From: Streptomyces sp. NBS 14/10
GTDB taxonomy: Bacteria; Actinomycetota; Actinomycetes; Streptomycetales; Streptomycetaceae
Direction: 5' to 3'
Assembly: GCF_002224125.1 (NCBI RefSeq)
Contig: NZ_NCSM01000004.1
Location: forward strand, 175,967-239,966
Length of the DNA stretch: 64,000 nucleotides
The notes beneath the pieces were generated by a model. The model searched no databases. It saw only the letters and a program-made list of their open reading frames with translations, and was not told where the DNA came from. The position numbers and the translations under genes were made by a program. Positions within the stretch are counted from its first letter, which is position 1. Every line of letters starts with the position of its first letter. Positions 41,657-51,400 of the stretch are shown piece by piece.

Positions 41657-41775
41657 GACGTGTCCCCCGGCGGTCGTCGGATCGGCCCTGGGCCTGATCC
41701 GTGATCATGCCCAGGGCCACGCTTCCGCACAATGGCACGCCTGACCGGTGGCCGGTGGTTGCGCCGGGGGAGGGG

Positions 41776-42477
41776 TCAGTTGTTCTGGATGAACTGCTTG
41801 GCCAGGCCGTCGCCCACGGAGACCGCCTTGTCGTGGTTCTCGATGGGGGAGACCGAGGAGTTCTTGAAGAGGATGTACGTCACGCCCGAGTCCGTGCCGC
41901 CGTTCTCCGGGTCGGGGTCTATTCCCAGGGCGTTGGCCGTCGCGTAGGAGGCCTCGCCGATTATCTTGGTGGGGCCCGTGTCGCCGACCACCGCGTACTC
42001 CACCTTGTTGTTGTAGATGACGGCGACCACGCCGCCGCCCTTGATGCCCGCCTGGCTGTAGTTCCAGATGGAGCTGGTACTCGGCACCACCACGTACGGC
42101 AGCTTGTCGGCGATGAGGGGCTTGCCGTCGGACTGGTGGAAGGCCGTGTCGTCCTGGAACCACGGGTCGGTGTCCCCGTTGCACCGCGAGGTGACCTGGC
42201 CGTCGCAGTCGATGTCCATATCGGCCTTCCAGAAGACCGCCCCGTTGGCGCCGCAGACCGGGATGGTGGCCGAAGTCTCGTCGTCGGTGCGGTACTTGCC
42301 GTTGGATATCTGCGAACAGCCCTGCACCTTGGCGAGCAACTGGGCCGCCGTGACCGTGCCTTCATTGGCCGACTTGGGGGCCGGTGCCGGGCCCCGGGTG
42401 GCGGCACCGGCGCCCGTGGTGACGGACACGGCCAGCAGACCGGCGCCGGCGAGCGCGAACGCGAGTCGCTTACGCAT
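41776..42477 (-). CDS. Secreted GH75-like chitosanase
   Basis: A 233-residue secreted enzyme. An N-terminal Sec signal (MRKRLAFALAGAGLLAVSVTTGAGA) precedes a domain resembling glycoside hydrolase family 75 chitosanases: SATIPVCGANGAVFWKADMDIDCDGQ, DPWFQDDTAFHQSDGKPLIADKLPYVVVP, VVAVIYNNKVEYAVVGDTGPTKIIGEASYATANALGIDPDP and SGVTYILFKNSS. The acidic residues of DMDIDCDG are plausible catalytic acids. It should cut chitosan outside the cell. The perfect palindrome in its leader is the type bound by the ROK repressor CsnR in other streptomycetes. The amino-sugar locus lies next door. Confidence 0.85.
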   Translation of the reverse strand: MRKRLAFALAGAGLLAVSVTTGAGAATRGPAPAPKSANEGTVTAAQLLAKVQGCSQISNGKYRTDDETSATIPVCGANGAVFWKADMDIDCDGQVTSRCNGDTDPWFQDDTAFHQSDGKPLIADKLPYVVVPSTSSIWNYSQAGIKGGGVVAVIYNNKVEYAVVGDTGPTKIIGEASYATANALGIDPDPENGGTDSGVTYILFKNSSVSPIENHDKAVSVGDGLAKQFIQNN

Positions 42478-42490
42478 GACACACCCCTTT

Positions 42491-42509
42491 GTTAGGAACC
42501 TTTCCTAAC
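42491..42509. promoter_or_regulatory. Operator palindrome of the chitosanase gene (CsnR-like site)
   Basis: GTTAGGAA-CCT-TTCCTAAC is a perfect 8-3-8 palindrome, 14 bases upstream of the chitosanase ATG. The established CsnR system of Streptomyces chitosanase genes uses an AGGAAA/TTTCCT palindrome, which this closely resembles (from memory). Being downstream of the promoter, it would block elongation or initiation when occupied. Confidence 0.7.
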
Positions 42510-42518
42510 CTCCCCTGC

Positions 42519-42547
42519 ACTGTGGCGACTTGATAAGATCATGTCAA
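42519..42547 (-). promoter_or_regulatory. Promoter of the chitosanase gene
   Basis: On the minus strand a consensus TTGACA (42547-42542) is followed after 17 bases by CACAGT (42524-42519), a weak -10 box. It lies in an AT-rich patch directly upstream of the operator palindrome. Confidence 0.45.
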
Positions 42548-42599
42548 TAGTGAAGGCGCGGTGTCAGAGGTGGCGTCGGCGGCCGCGTCTGAGGCCGCG

Positions 42600-43442
42600 T
42601 CAGGGCGCGACGGCCCGCAGCAGCGGGAGCAGACGCGCCACCTCGCGCGCCACCGCGTCGCGGCCCTTCGCGACATAGCGGCGCGGGTCGACGACCTCGG
42701 GGTGGGCCGCGAGATGGTCCCGGATCGCCCGCGTGTAGGCGATGTTGAGATGGGTGGCGATGTTCACCTTCGTCAGGCCCGCCTCGACCGCGCGGGTCAG
42801 ATCCGCCTCGGGCACTCCGGAGGAGCCGTGCAGCACCAGCGGTACGGGCACGGCCGCGCGCAGGGCGGCCACCAGCCCGAGGTCCACCACCGCCTCCTTG
42901 ACGACCATCGCGTGGGAGGTGCCGACCGCGACCGCGAGCGCGTCCACGCCGGTCGCCGCGACATAGGCGGCGGCCTCGGCCGGGTCCGTACGGGCCCCCG
43001 GCGCGTGGACGCCGTCCTTGCCGCCCACCTCGCCCAGCTCTGCCTCCACCCACACCCCTTGGGCATGGCAGTCGGCGGTGACCTCGGCGGTGGCCGCCAT
43101 ATTGGCCTCGTAGTCCAGCGCGGAGGCGTCGAACATCACCGACCCGAACCCGAGCCCCACCGCCTCGCGCACCAGGGCCGGTTCGGTCGCGTGGTCCAGA
43201 TGCACGGCGACCGGCACCCGGGCCGCGGCCGCGACCTCCACGGCCGCCCGCCCGATGCCGGCCAGCGCCCCGTGGTACCGCACGGCGTTCTCGCTGATCT
43301 GCAGGATGACCGGCGCCCCGGCCGCCTCCGCCCCGGCGACGATCGCCTGGGCGTGCTCGATCTGGATGACGTTGAAAGCCCCCGCGCCGAGTCCGGCCCG
43401 TACGGCCGGTTCGACGATTTCGCCGGTCGCCACCAGCGGCAT
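42600..43442 (-). CDS. Class II fructose/tagatose-bisphosphate aldolase
   Basis: A 280-residue zinc-dependent aldolase of the GatY/KbaY/FbaA family. Features: GAFNVIQIEHAQAIVAGAEAAGAPVILQISE, the zinc histidines in VAVHLDHATEP and LVLHGSSGVPE, the acidic VEAELGEVGGKDG, and the phosphate loop VEAGLTKVNIATHLNIAYT. It probably cleaves tagatose-1,6-bisphosphate or a related sugar phosphate in amino-sugar breakdown, because it is encoded with an AgaS-like isomerase and an AgaR-like regulator. ATG after GGAAGGAGCCGGGCC. It lies 89 bases downstream of the SIS gene on the same strand. Confidence 0.85.
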   Translation of the reverse strand: MPLVATGEIVEPAVRAGLGAGAFNVIQIEHAQAIVAGAEAAGAPVILQISENAVRYHGALAGIGRAAVEVAAAARVPVAVHLDHATEPALVREAVGLGFGSVMFDASALDYEANMAATAEVTADCHAQGVWVEAELGEVGGKDGVHAPGARTDPAEAAAYVAATGVDALAVAVGTSHAMVVKEAVVDLGLVAALRAAVPVPLVLHGSSGVPEADLTRAVEAGLTKVNIATHLNIAYTRAIRDHLAAHPEVVDPRRYVAKGRDAVAREVARLLPLLRAVAP

Positions 43443-43531
43443 GGCCCGGCTCCTTCCGTTGCTCGTTGGTCTGTTGTTCCGGTGTTCCGGTCTCTGGGTG
43501 CGGCGGCCCGGCAGCGCGCCGGGCCGCGCGG

Positions 43532-44422
43532 TCACCCGAGGATCACCGAGCGGGTCAGATGCCGGGGCCGGTCCGGGTCGAGGCCGCGGGCCTGGGCGAT
43601 CGCGACGGCGAGCCGCTGCACCGCCACCAGCTCGGCCACCGGGTCCCGCCCGTCCCCGACCAGCCGGCCGCCGGCGGCCGCGATCTCCTCCTCCAGGCCG
43701 CAGTCGCCCTCGCCGAGCCACCACACCACGCTCTTGGGGCCGGTGACGCTGATCGGACCGTGCCGGAACTCCATCACCGGATAGGCCTCGGTCCACGCCC
43801 CCGCCGCCTCACGCATCTTGAGCGCGGCCTCCTGCGCCAGCCCGTACGTCCAGCCACGCCCGAGGAAGGTGAACTGCTCGGCGTCCAGCAGGCCGTCGGC
43901 CACCGGCGCGGCGATGGCGGCGCGCCCGTCGGCCTCCAGATGGACCGGCGACGCGCCCAGGTGGGCCCGGAGCAGGACGATTTCGGTGGTCGCGAAGCGG
44001 GTCTGGACGACGGACTGCTCGTCGGCAAAGTCGAGCAGGACCACCGAGTCCGACACCTCGGTCACGGGGGAGTCGGCCACGGCGGTGACCACGGTGGTCG
44101 GCGCGGTGCCGCGCAGGCGACGGAGCAGTTCGAGCACTTCGGTCGTGGTGCCGGACCGGCACAGCGCGAGCACCCGGTCGTAGCGGCGGCCCGGTGGCAT
44201 CTCCGAGGCGGCGAACGCGTCCGTTTCCCCCTGGCCCGCCGATTCCCGCAGTGCCGCGTACGACTGGGCGATGAACCACGACGTGCCGCACCCGACCACG
44301 GCGACCCGCTCACCCGCCTGCGGCAGCGCCTCCCGCACCGCTCCGCCCGGCTCCTGGACCAGCTCCGCGGCGCGGCGCCAGCAGTCCGGCTGGCTGGCGA
44401 TCTCGGCCTCGGTGTAGCTCAT
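43532..44422 (-). CDS. SIS-domain amino-sugar isomerase/deaminase (AgaS-like)
   Basis: A 296-residue protein with two SIS domains as in GlmS C-terminus and AgaS: RVAVVGCGTSWFIAQSYAALRES, VLALCRSGTTTEVLELLRRLRG (phosphosugar-binding SGTT), then FTFLGRGWTYGLAQEAALKMREAAGAWTEAYPVMEFRHGPISV. It probably converts galactosamine-6-phosphate or a similar amino-sugar phosphate to the keto sugar plus ammonia. ATG 44422 after AAGGGGAG. It is divergent from the DeoR/AgaR regulator and upstream of the aldolase. Confidence 0.85.
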   Translation of the reverse strand: MSYTEAEIASQPDCWRRAAELVQEPGGAVREALPQAGERVAVVGCGTSWFIAQSYAALRESAGQGETDAFAASEMPPGRRYDRVLALCRSGTTTEVLELLRRLRGTAPTTVVTAVADSPVTEVSDSVVLLDFADEQSVVQTRFATTEIVLLRAHLGASPVHLEADGRAAIAAPVADGLLDAEQFTFLGRGWTYGLAQEAALKMREAAGAWTEAYPVMEFRHGPISVTGPKSVVWWLGEGDCGLEEEIAAAGGRLVGDGRDPVAELVAVQRLAVAIAQARGLDPDRPRHLTRSVILG

Positions 44423-44571
44423 ACGGCTCCCCTTGTCATGCGTGAATGAGCAGGCGGCGTGATGTGAGTTGCATCGTACGGGCCGATAATGCGCATGATT
44501 TTGCAGAGAAGTCCAGCGTTCGCCGCCAGGCGCGATAGGGTGAACCGCGCCTGTGACAACGGGGCGAGCAT

Positions 44572-44598
44572 GGGTGAGCGCGGGTGAGCGCGGGTGAC
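44572..44598. repeat. 10-base direct repeats ahead of the DeoR gene
   Basis: GGGTGAGCGC appears twice in tandem and a third, diverged copy (GGGTGACGAC) follows, ending about 20 bases before the GTG start. It may be part of the leader or an autoregulatory site. Confidence 0.4.
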
Positions 44599-44618
44599 GA
44601 CGGGGTGAGGGAGACGGC

Positions 44619-45404
44619 GTGAAACGGCCCGAACGCTGGAACGCCCTGCTGGAGCTGTTGGCCCGGGACGGCAGGATCGACCTCGAAGAGGCGGCGGCCG
44701 AGCTCGCGGTGTCCACCGCGACGATCCGCCGCGACCTCGACGAACTCGCCCGGCAGCAGATGCTCACCCGTACGCGTGGCGGCGCGGTGGCGCACAACGT
44801 GTCCTACGATCTGCCGCTGCGCTACAAGACCGCCCGGCGCGCGTCCGAGAAGCAGCGGATCGGCGCCGCCGTCGCCCAGATGATCGACCCCGGCGCGATC
44901 GTCGGCCTCAACGGCGGGACCACGACCACCGAGGCGGCCCGCGCCATCGCCACCCGCGCGGATCTGACCGCCCCCGGCGGCGCCCCCGCCGTCACCATCG
45001 TGACGAACGCGCTGAACATCGCCGGTGAGTTGGCGGTGCGCCCGCAGATCAAGATCGTGCTCACCGGCGGGGTCGCCCGCCCCCAGTCCTTCGAGCTGAT
45101 GGGCCCGTTGGCCACCGGGGTGCTCGACCAGGTCTCCCTCGACGTGGCCGTCATCGGCGTGGACGCGCTGGACCTGGTCCAGGGCGCCACCGCCCACCAC
45201 GAGGGCGAGGCGAGCATCAACCACCTGATGGCGCGCCGCGCGGCCCGGGTGATCGTGGTGGCCGACAGCACCAAGCTGGGCCACCGGGCGTTCGCCCGCA
45301 TCTGCGCGGTCGACGAGATCGATGTGCTGGTCACCGACACCGGTGCCCCCGACGAACTCGTCGACCGGTTCACCGAGGCCGACATCCAGGTCGTACGGGC
45401 CTGA
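44619..45404 (+). CDS. DeoR-family regulator (AgaR-like)
   Basis: A 261-residue DeoR/GlpR-type repressor. The N-terminal winged HTH is WNALLELLARDGRIDLEEAAAELAVSTATIRRDLDELARQQMLTRTRGGAV, and the sugar-phosphate-binding domain contains IVGLNGGTTTTEAARAIA, VLTGGVARPQSFELMGPLA and VIVVADSTKLGHRAFARICAVDEIDVLVTD. GTG 44619 follows GAGGGAGACGGC. Divergent from the SIS/aldolase genes, so it probably represses them until a sugar phosphate binds. Confidence 0.88.
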   Translation: MKRPERWNALLELLARDGRIDLEEAAAELAVSTATIRRDLDELARQQMLTRTRGGAVAHNVSYDLPLRYKTARRASEKQRIGAAVAQMIDPGAIVGLNGGTTTTEAARAIATRADLTAPGGAPAVTIVTNALNIAGELAVRPQIKIVLTGGVARPQSFELMGPLATGVLDQVSLDVAVIGVDALDLVQGATAHHEGEASINHLMARRAARVIVVADSTKLGHRAFARICAVDEIDVLVTDTGAPDELVDRFTEADIQVVRA

Positions 45405-45424
45405 CGGGGGCCTCGGCCGACTGA

Positions 45425-48400
45425 TCAGGGACCAAGCAGCCTCCCGAGGGGACACTCCGGGCTCTTTGTGACTTCTCCGAGGAGCCGGGCGAAGCCGGTA
45501 CTCCACTCCTCGACCGTGGCCTGTGTGAACAGATCCGTGGAGTACTCGAATATCACCGTGATCGCATCGTCCTGGGGCTGCAGGACGACATACAGTTCGG
45601 TCCGGGCCACGCCTGACGTGGGCAGTGCGCGCACCGAGGCCGATACCGACCGCAGATCCAGAGCGGGTGGCGGTGTGGTGACGACGGTGAACAGCACGGT
45701 GGGGAACAGCGTGTCCCCGGTCCCGGGCGAGACCAGCTCGACCACGTCCGTCAGGGGCAACTCCTGGTGGTCGAGCGCGGTGAACAGCGTCCCGCCGAGT
45801 TGTGTCACGAGGTCGGCGAAGGTCCGGGCCGCGCCGATCCGGGCGCGCAGCAGGACGGCGTCGCCCAACAGCCCCACCACCTCGGATCGCTCGGGCTGCA
45901 GGCGGTTGGCGCTGGACGCGGCCAGTACCACGTCGGCGGGCCCGCCGCACACCCCGGCCAGCCAGGTGGCGAATGCCGCCGCCAGCACGGCGTACGGGGT
46001 CGTGCCCAGGTGTGTCGCGGTGTTCCCGACCCGGCGGGGCGTGTCGCCGTCGATGACCACGGTGTGCAGGGCGCCCCGGCCGGACAACGCCTCGGGCCTC
46101 GGGTGGTCGTAGGGCAGGGCCGCGCGCAGTGGCGCACCGTCGAGTTCGGCCCGCCAGAACCGTTCGAGTTCCGCCCTGCGCTCGTCGCCCAGCCCGTGCT
46201 CCGCTCGCGCGAAATCCGTGAACTGTGCGGTGAGAACGGGCAGTCGCGCATCGGCGTCGGCCCGCCGCGCGTTGTACAGCTCCTGTAGGTCGCGCCAGAT
46301 GAGCCCCATGGACCAGCCGTCGCAGATCGCATGGTGGAACACGGTCAGCAGCACCCAGCGGTCCGCCCCGAGACGCGCCAGACGGCAACGGAACAGCGGT
46401 GCCCGGTCCATCGCGAATACGTGGGACGCCTGCTCCTGACACCACCGCTCGACGGTGGCGGTGTCCTGGGCGGGTGCGGAGAGGTCGGTGACCGACAGGT
46501 CCACGGGCACCCCGGCCAGCACCTCGACGACATACTCTCCGCCGTCGCGCCGCATCGCCCGGCTGCGCAGCGCCTGATGGCGCCCCACCAGGTCTTCCAG
46601 AGCCTGGGCGAGGGTGCCGGGGTCCAGTTCGCCCCGCAGGTCGATGCGGTGGGCGACGTTGTAGACGCTCGGGTCGGCGCGTTCATGGTGGCGCCGCCAC
46701 AGGCGGCGCAGGGTGGACGGCATCGGCACGGTGTCCACCACCTCGTGCGCGGGGGCGGGCTGGTGGCGGGCCACGACGCCCCGGATGGTCGGATCGAGGA
46801 AGAAGTCGGCCATGGCGAGGTCGATGTCCAGGCGGTCCCGCATCCGGTTCAGCAGTCTGATCGCGCTCAGGGAGTGGCCGCCGAGCCGGAAGAAGGAGGT
46901 GGTCAACGGGGCCTGCGGGGCGTCGAGTTCGTCGCACCACAGGTCGTGCAGCGCCTTCTCCAGGGGGGTGACGGGCCCGGCGTCGGCCTCCCGAACCTGG
47001 TCGTCCGCGGCGGGCTCGGGCAGGGCGGCATGGTTCAGCTTGCCGGAGGCGTTCACGGGGAGCCGCTCCAGCCACACCCAGTGGCGCGGCACCAGATGGT
47101 CGGGGAGTTCGGCGGAGAGCGCGGCGCGCAGCCGCCCGGCATCGGCCGCCGAAGACGCCGTGGGCACCACATAGGCGACCAGTTCCATCTCGCCGTGCCG
47201 GTCACGACGGGGTACGACGGCCGAGTCCCGTACGTCGGGGAGCGCGGTCAACGCCGCCTGGATCTCGCCGGGTTCGACCCGGAATCCACGGATCTTGACC
47301 TGGTCGTCGGCCCGGCCGCGGTAGTGAAGGCTGCCGTCGGTACACCAGCGCCCGAGGTCTCCCGTCCGGTACAGCACCCCGCCCGCGCCGTCGTCGAGGA
47401 AGGCGGCGGCGGTCTCCTCCGGCCGGGCGTGGTAGCCGTACGCGACCGGGACGCCGCCCACGCAGATCTCGCCGACGGCGCCCATGGGCACCTGGCGCCC
47501 GGCGTCGTCCAGGAGCGAGATCCGCGCTCCGGGCACCGGGGTGCCGATCGGCGGCCACTCCTCGCCGCCGGGGTCGACCAGGTGCGAGGTGACGATGATC
47601 GAGGCCTCCGTGGGCCCGTACTGGTTGTACAGCGCACACCGCGGGTGTGCGGCGAGAAAGCGGCGAAAGGCACCGGTGAGCTGGAGTGCCTCGCCGGCCG
47701 AGACCAGTTCGCGCAGGGACGGCAGATGAGGCTCGGTCCCGATCAGATACTTCAGCGGGGTGCAGGGCATGAACATCCGCTGCACCTCATGGCGCCGCAC
47801 CAGTTCGGCCAGGGCCGCGGGATCGTGCCGCACCTCGTCGCCGATCAGGACGAGTGCGGCTCCGGACGCCAGCGTGGTGAAGATCTCCTGCACGCTCACG
47901 TCGAACGCGGGCGAGGTCCACTGCAGGGTACGCAGCGCCGGCTGGCGCCGGAGGTGTCCGCGGACCAGGTTGGCCGGTCCGCGGTGGGGGACGACGACGC
48001 CCTTGGGGCGGCCGGTCGAGCCCGAGGTGTAGATGCAGTAGGCGGGATCCTCCGGCCGAGCCCCGTCCTGAAGCGGTCCGTCCTGAAGCGGCCCGGTCTG
48101 GACGGGCTCGGCCTCGAGGGTGTCGCGGGCCTCCTCGGCCAGCTGGATCGGCAGCCGTGCGGCGAGGCCCGGGTGGAGGGTCAGGGCGGCGTCGCTGGTC
48201 AGCAGCAGAACGGGGGTGGCGTCGTCGAGGAGCCGGGCGAGCCGCGGGGTGGGCACGGTGGGGTCGAGGGGCACATACGCGGCGCCGCTCTTGAGCACGC
48301 TCAGCAGGGCGGTGATCAGCTGCGGGCCGCGCGGCAGAAGCACCGCCACGCGCTCCCCGCGCGCCGCGCCCCGGGCGCGCAGCCGCCGGGCGAGCCGGTC

Positions 48401-51400
48401 GGCGTACGCGTCCAACTCCCCGTAGCGCACCTGCCGTTCGCCGCTGATCAGCGCGACGGAATCCGGCGTCCGGCGCGCCTGCCGCTCGAACAGGCCGTGC
48501 AAAGTGTCCTCGATGTCGGGCTGCGGCTCGTCCTGGTGTCCCAGCCGGGCCAGGGTGTCGTGGTCGGCGCCGGTGACGGCGGTCAGTTCGCCGAGCGGTG
48601 CGCCGGGGGCATCGAGGGCGCGGCGCAGCGTCTGCTCCACGTAGTCCACGAATCGGCGCACGGTGCTCTCGTCGAACAGAGCCGTGTCGTACTCGACCAT
48701 GAACCGCACGCCGTCGCGGTGATGCGTCAGATAGACACTGAGATCGAACGGGGCGCGGGCACTCGGCATGTCCAGGAGCGTGGCTGTCAGCCGCGGCGGA
48801 TCGAAGTCCACCTCGCCCTCGTTCTCGTACTCCACCATCACCTGGAAGAGCGGATTGCGGCTGGGGTCGCGCCGCGGGTTCAACGCGCCGACCAACTCGT
48901 CGAAGGGGACACCGCGGTGTTCGTACGCCGCGGTGCTCCGCTGCCGCACCCGGTGCAGCAGGGTCGGGAAGTCCGGGTCGCCGGTGAGGTCCAGGCGCAG
49001 GGCGACGGTGTCGAGGAAGAGACCGACATGGTGTTCGGCGCCGGCCGGCCGGGCGGCGACCGCGGTACCGAGGACCACGTCCTGCTGGCCGCTGAACCGG
49101 CCGAGCACCGCGCCGATGGCACTGATGAGCGTCATGAAAAGGGTGGCGCGGTGTGCGGCGGCGAACGTCCGCACCCTGTCGACGAGCTCGGCGTCCAGCT
49201 CATGGGTCAGGCTCGCGCCCGCTCCCGACCTCACCGGCGGGCGTGGCCGGTCGGTGGGGAGCGAGAGCTGCGGCACGCCGCTCAGCTCCCGCCTCCAGAA
49301 CGCGAGGGATTCGGTGAGCTCGGCGGGGTTCCGCCGGTCGTACGGGGGCGCCTCGGCGAGGTGCGGCAGCGCGGGATCGCCGTGCGGCCAGGAGCGGTAG
49401 TGGGCGGCGAGGTCGTGGACCAACACCACCGTGGAGGAAGAGTCGAAGACAATGTGGTGGACCAGCAGGAAGAGCACATGCCGCTCTTCCGACAGGCGCA
49501 GCAGCCGGGCCCTGACCAGCGGGCCGGTGTTCAGGTCGAGGAGGCGGCGCCCCTCCGTCTCCAGGGTGGCGCGCAGCGCCTCTTCCTCCGTCGCCCCGCC
49601 GTGGTCCTCCACCGGACACTCGAGCCGTGTCCGGTCGAGTGTCTCGCGGTACGGCACTCCGTCGGTGACCCCGAACACCGTCCGCAGCGCGGGATGCCGC
49701 TCCGCGACCCGTCGTAACGCCCACCGCAGCGCCTCGACGTTCAGCGGGCCGTCCAGGCGGATCGCCTTGGGCTCGTGGTACATGCTGGTGCCGGGGTGCA
49801 GCTGCTCCAGGAACCAGATGCGGCGCTGCGCCGGCGACAGCGGCATCCGCTCCGGCACCAGCGCGGCCTGCTCCCGTGCCGTGGACTGCTCCCGGCGGCG
49901 TACCCGGTCGAGCGCGGGCAGCGCCGCCAGCACCTGTTGGGTTGGGACGCCGAAATCGACGAAGCACGAGATCTCGTCCACTCCGGCGGCCACCAGTCGG
50001 CGTACCGTCCCGGTGGCGCCGCGCTCGTCGCCGATCAGGGCGCGGGAGTCGCAGTAGCGCTCGTAGGCGCGGCCGAGCAGGAACTCCACGTCCTCCTCAG
50101 GGGCGCTGTCCAGGTCGACCTCGAAACCCAGGCTGTTGGTGACCTGGTCGAAGAGGGACAGTGAAGAGCGCAGGTAGGACACGAAGGGGCGGTACGCCTC
50201 GGCGCGTGCGCGCTGTGCGTCGTCGCCGAGGTAGGTGTGCACGAGCACCACGACCCGGCCCGCCGCCGGATCGAGGCCGTGCTCGGCGCGGGTGCGCCGG
50301 TACAGGGCGATGTTCTCGGCCAGTTGCTCGACGGTCTGCGTCATCAGATTGGTGACCACGCCCAGGTCCTCGGCGGCCGCCCGGCGGTAGCTGTCCGGGT
50401 TGCCCACCACGGCCACGTACAGGGGAAGCCGCTCCTGGAGCGGACGCGGGTGCAGCCGGACCTCGACCGGCTCGCCGTCGCCCGCGGTCATCGCCAGTGG
50501 CCGCCCGGACCACAGCTGCCGCAGGGTCGCCAGCTGCTCGTACATCACCTCGCGGTGTCGGCCGAAGTGCTGCGGGGCGAGCGCGAAGTCGGTGGCGTGC
50601 CAGCCACTCGCCAGGCACAGGCCGGCCCTGCCACCGGAAATGTTGTCGACGACCGACCATTCCTCGGCGACCCGGACCGGGTGGTGCAGCGGCAGCACGA
50701 CCGAGCCGGCATGCAGCCGTATCCGGCTGGTCCGGCCGGCGAGCGCGGCGGCGAGGACCGAGGGGTTGGGAAAGAGCGCGCCGAAGGAGTTGAAGTGGCG
50801 CTCCGGGAACCACAGGGCATGGAAGCCGTGCTGGTCGGCGAAGTCGGCCGCCGCCATGATCAGCGCGTACTTGTCGCGTTCGGCGTCCTCGGGGTAGTCG
50901 CCGAAGAAGTACAGACTGAAGTCGCATCCCGAGGCGGGCGCGGTGGTGGCGGGGGCCGCCGGCACGGGGCGTGGAGCCGTGGGAGGCGCTGGCGGCATCG
51001 GGAGCGGGGCCACCCGGGCCGTACGCGGAGGGGGCACATGGGCCGGGGCGGCCTCGGGCGGCTCCGGCGCGGCGGCCGGCATCGTCGGCCCGGCCGGGTC
51101 CCCGGCCCCAGCCAGCTGCGCCAGACGTTCGGCCAGCCTGCGCGGTGTGTCGGCCGAGTCGAACAGCTCTCGCACCGGAACGCGCACCCCGTGCCGCTGT
51201 TCCAGCTCCGCCGTCATGCCCATCAGGGAGAGTGAGTCCGCGCCGAACTCGAAGAAGGAGTTGTCGGGCGTGACGTCCGCCACGGCCATGCCCAGTTTGT
51301 CAGCGGTCAGCGCCCGCACCTCCTCCAGGAGTTCACCCGGGACGACAGGTGCCTTCGAGGCGGAGGGCGGCGGGAGCGTGCGGGAAGCCGGAGCCGGAGC

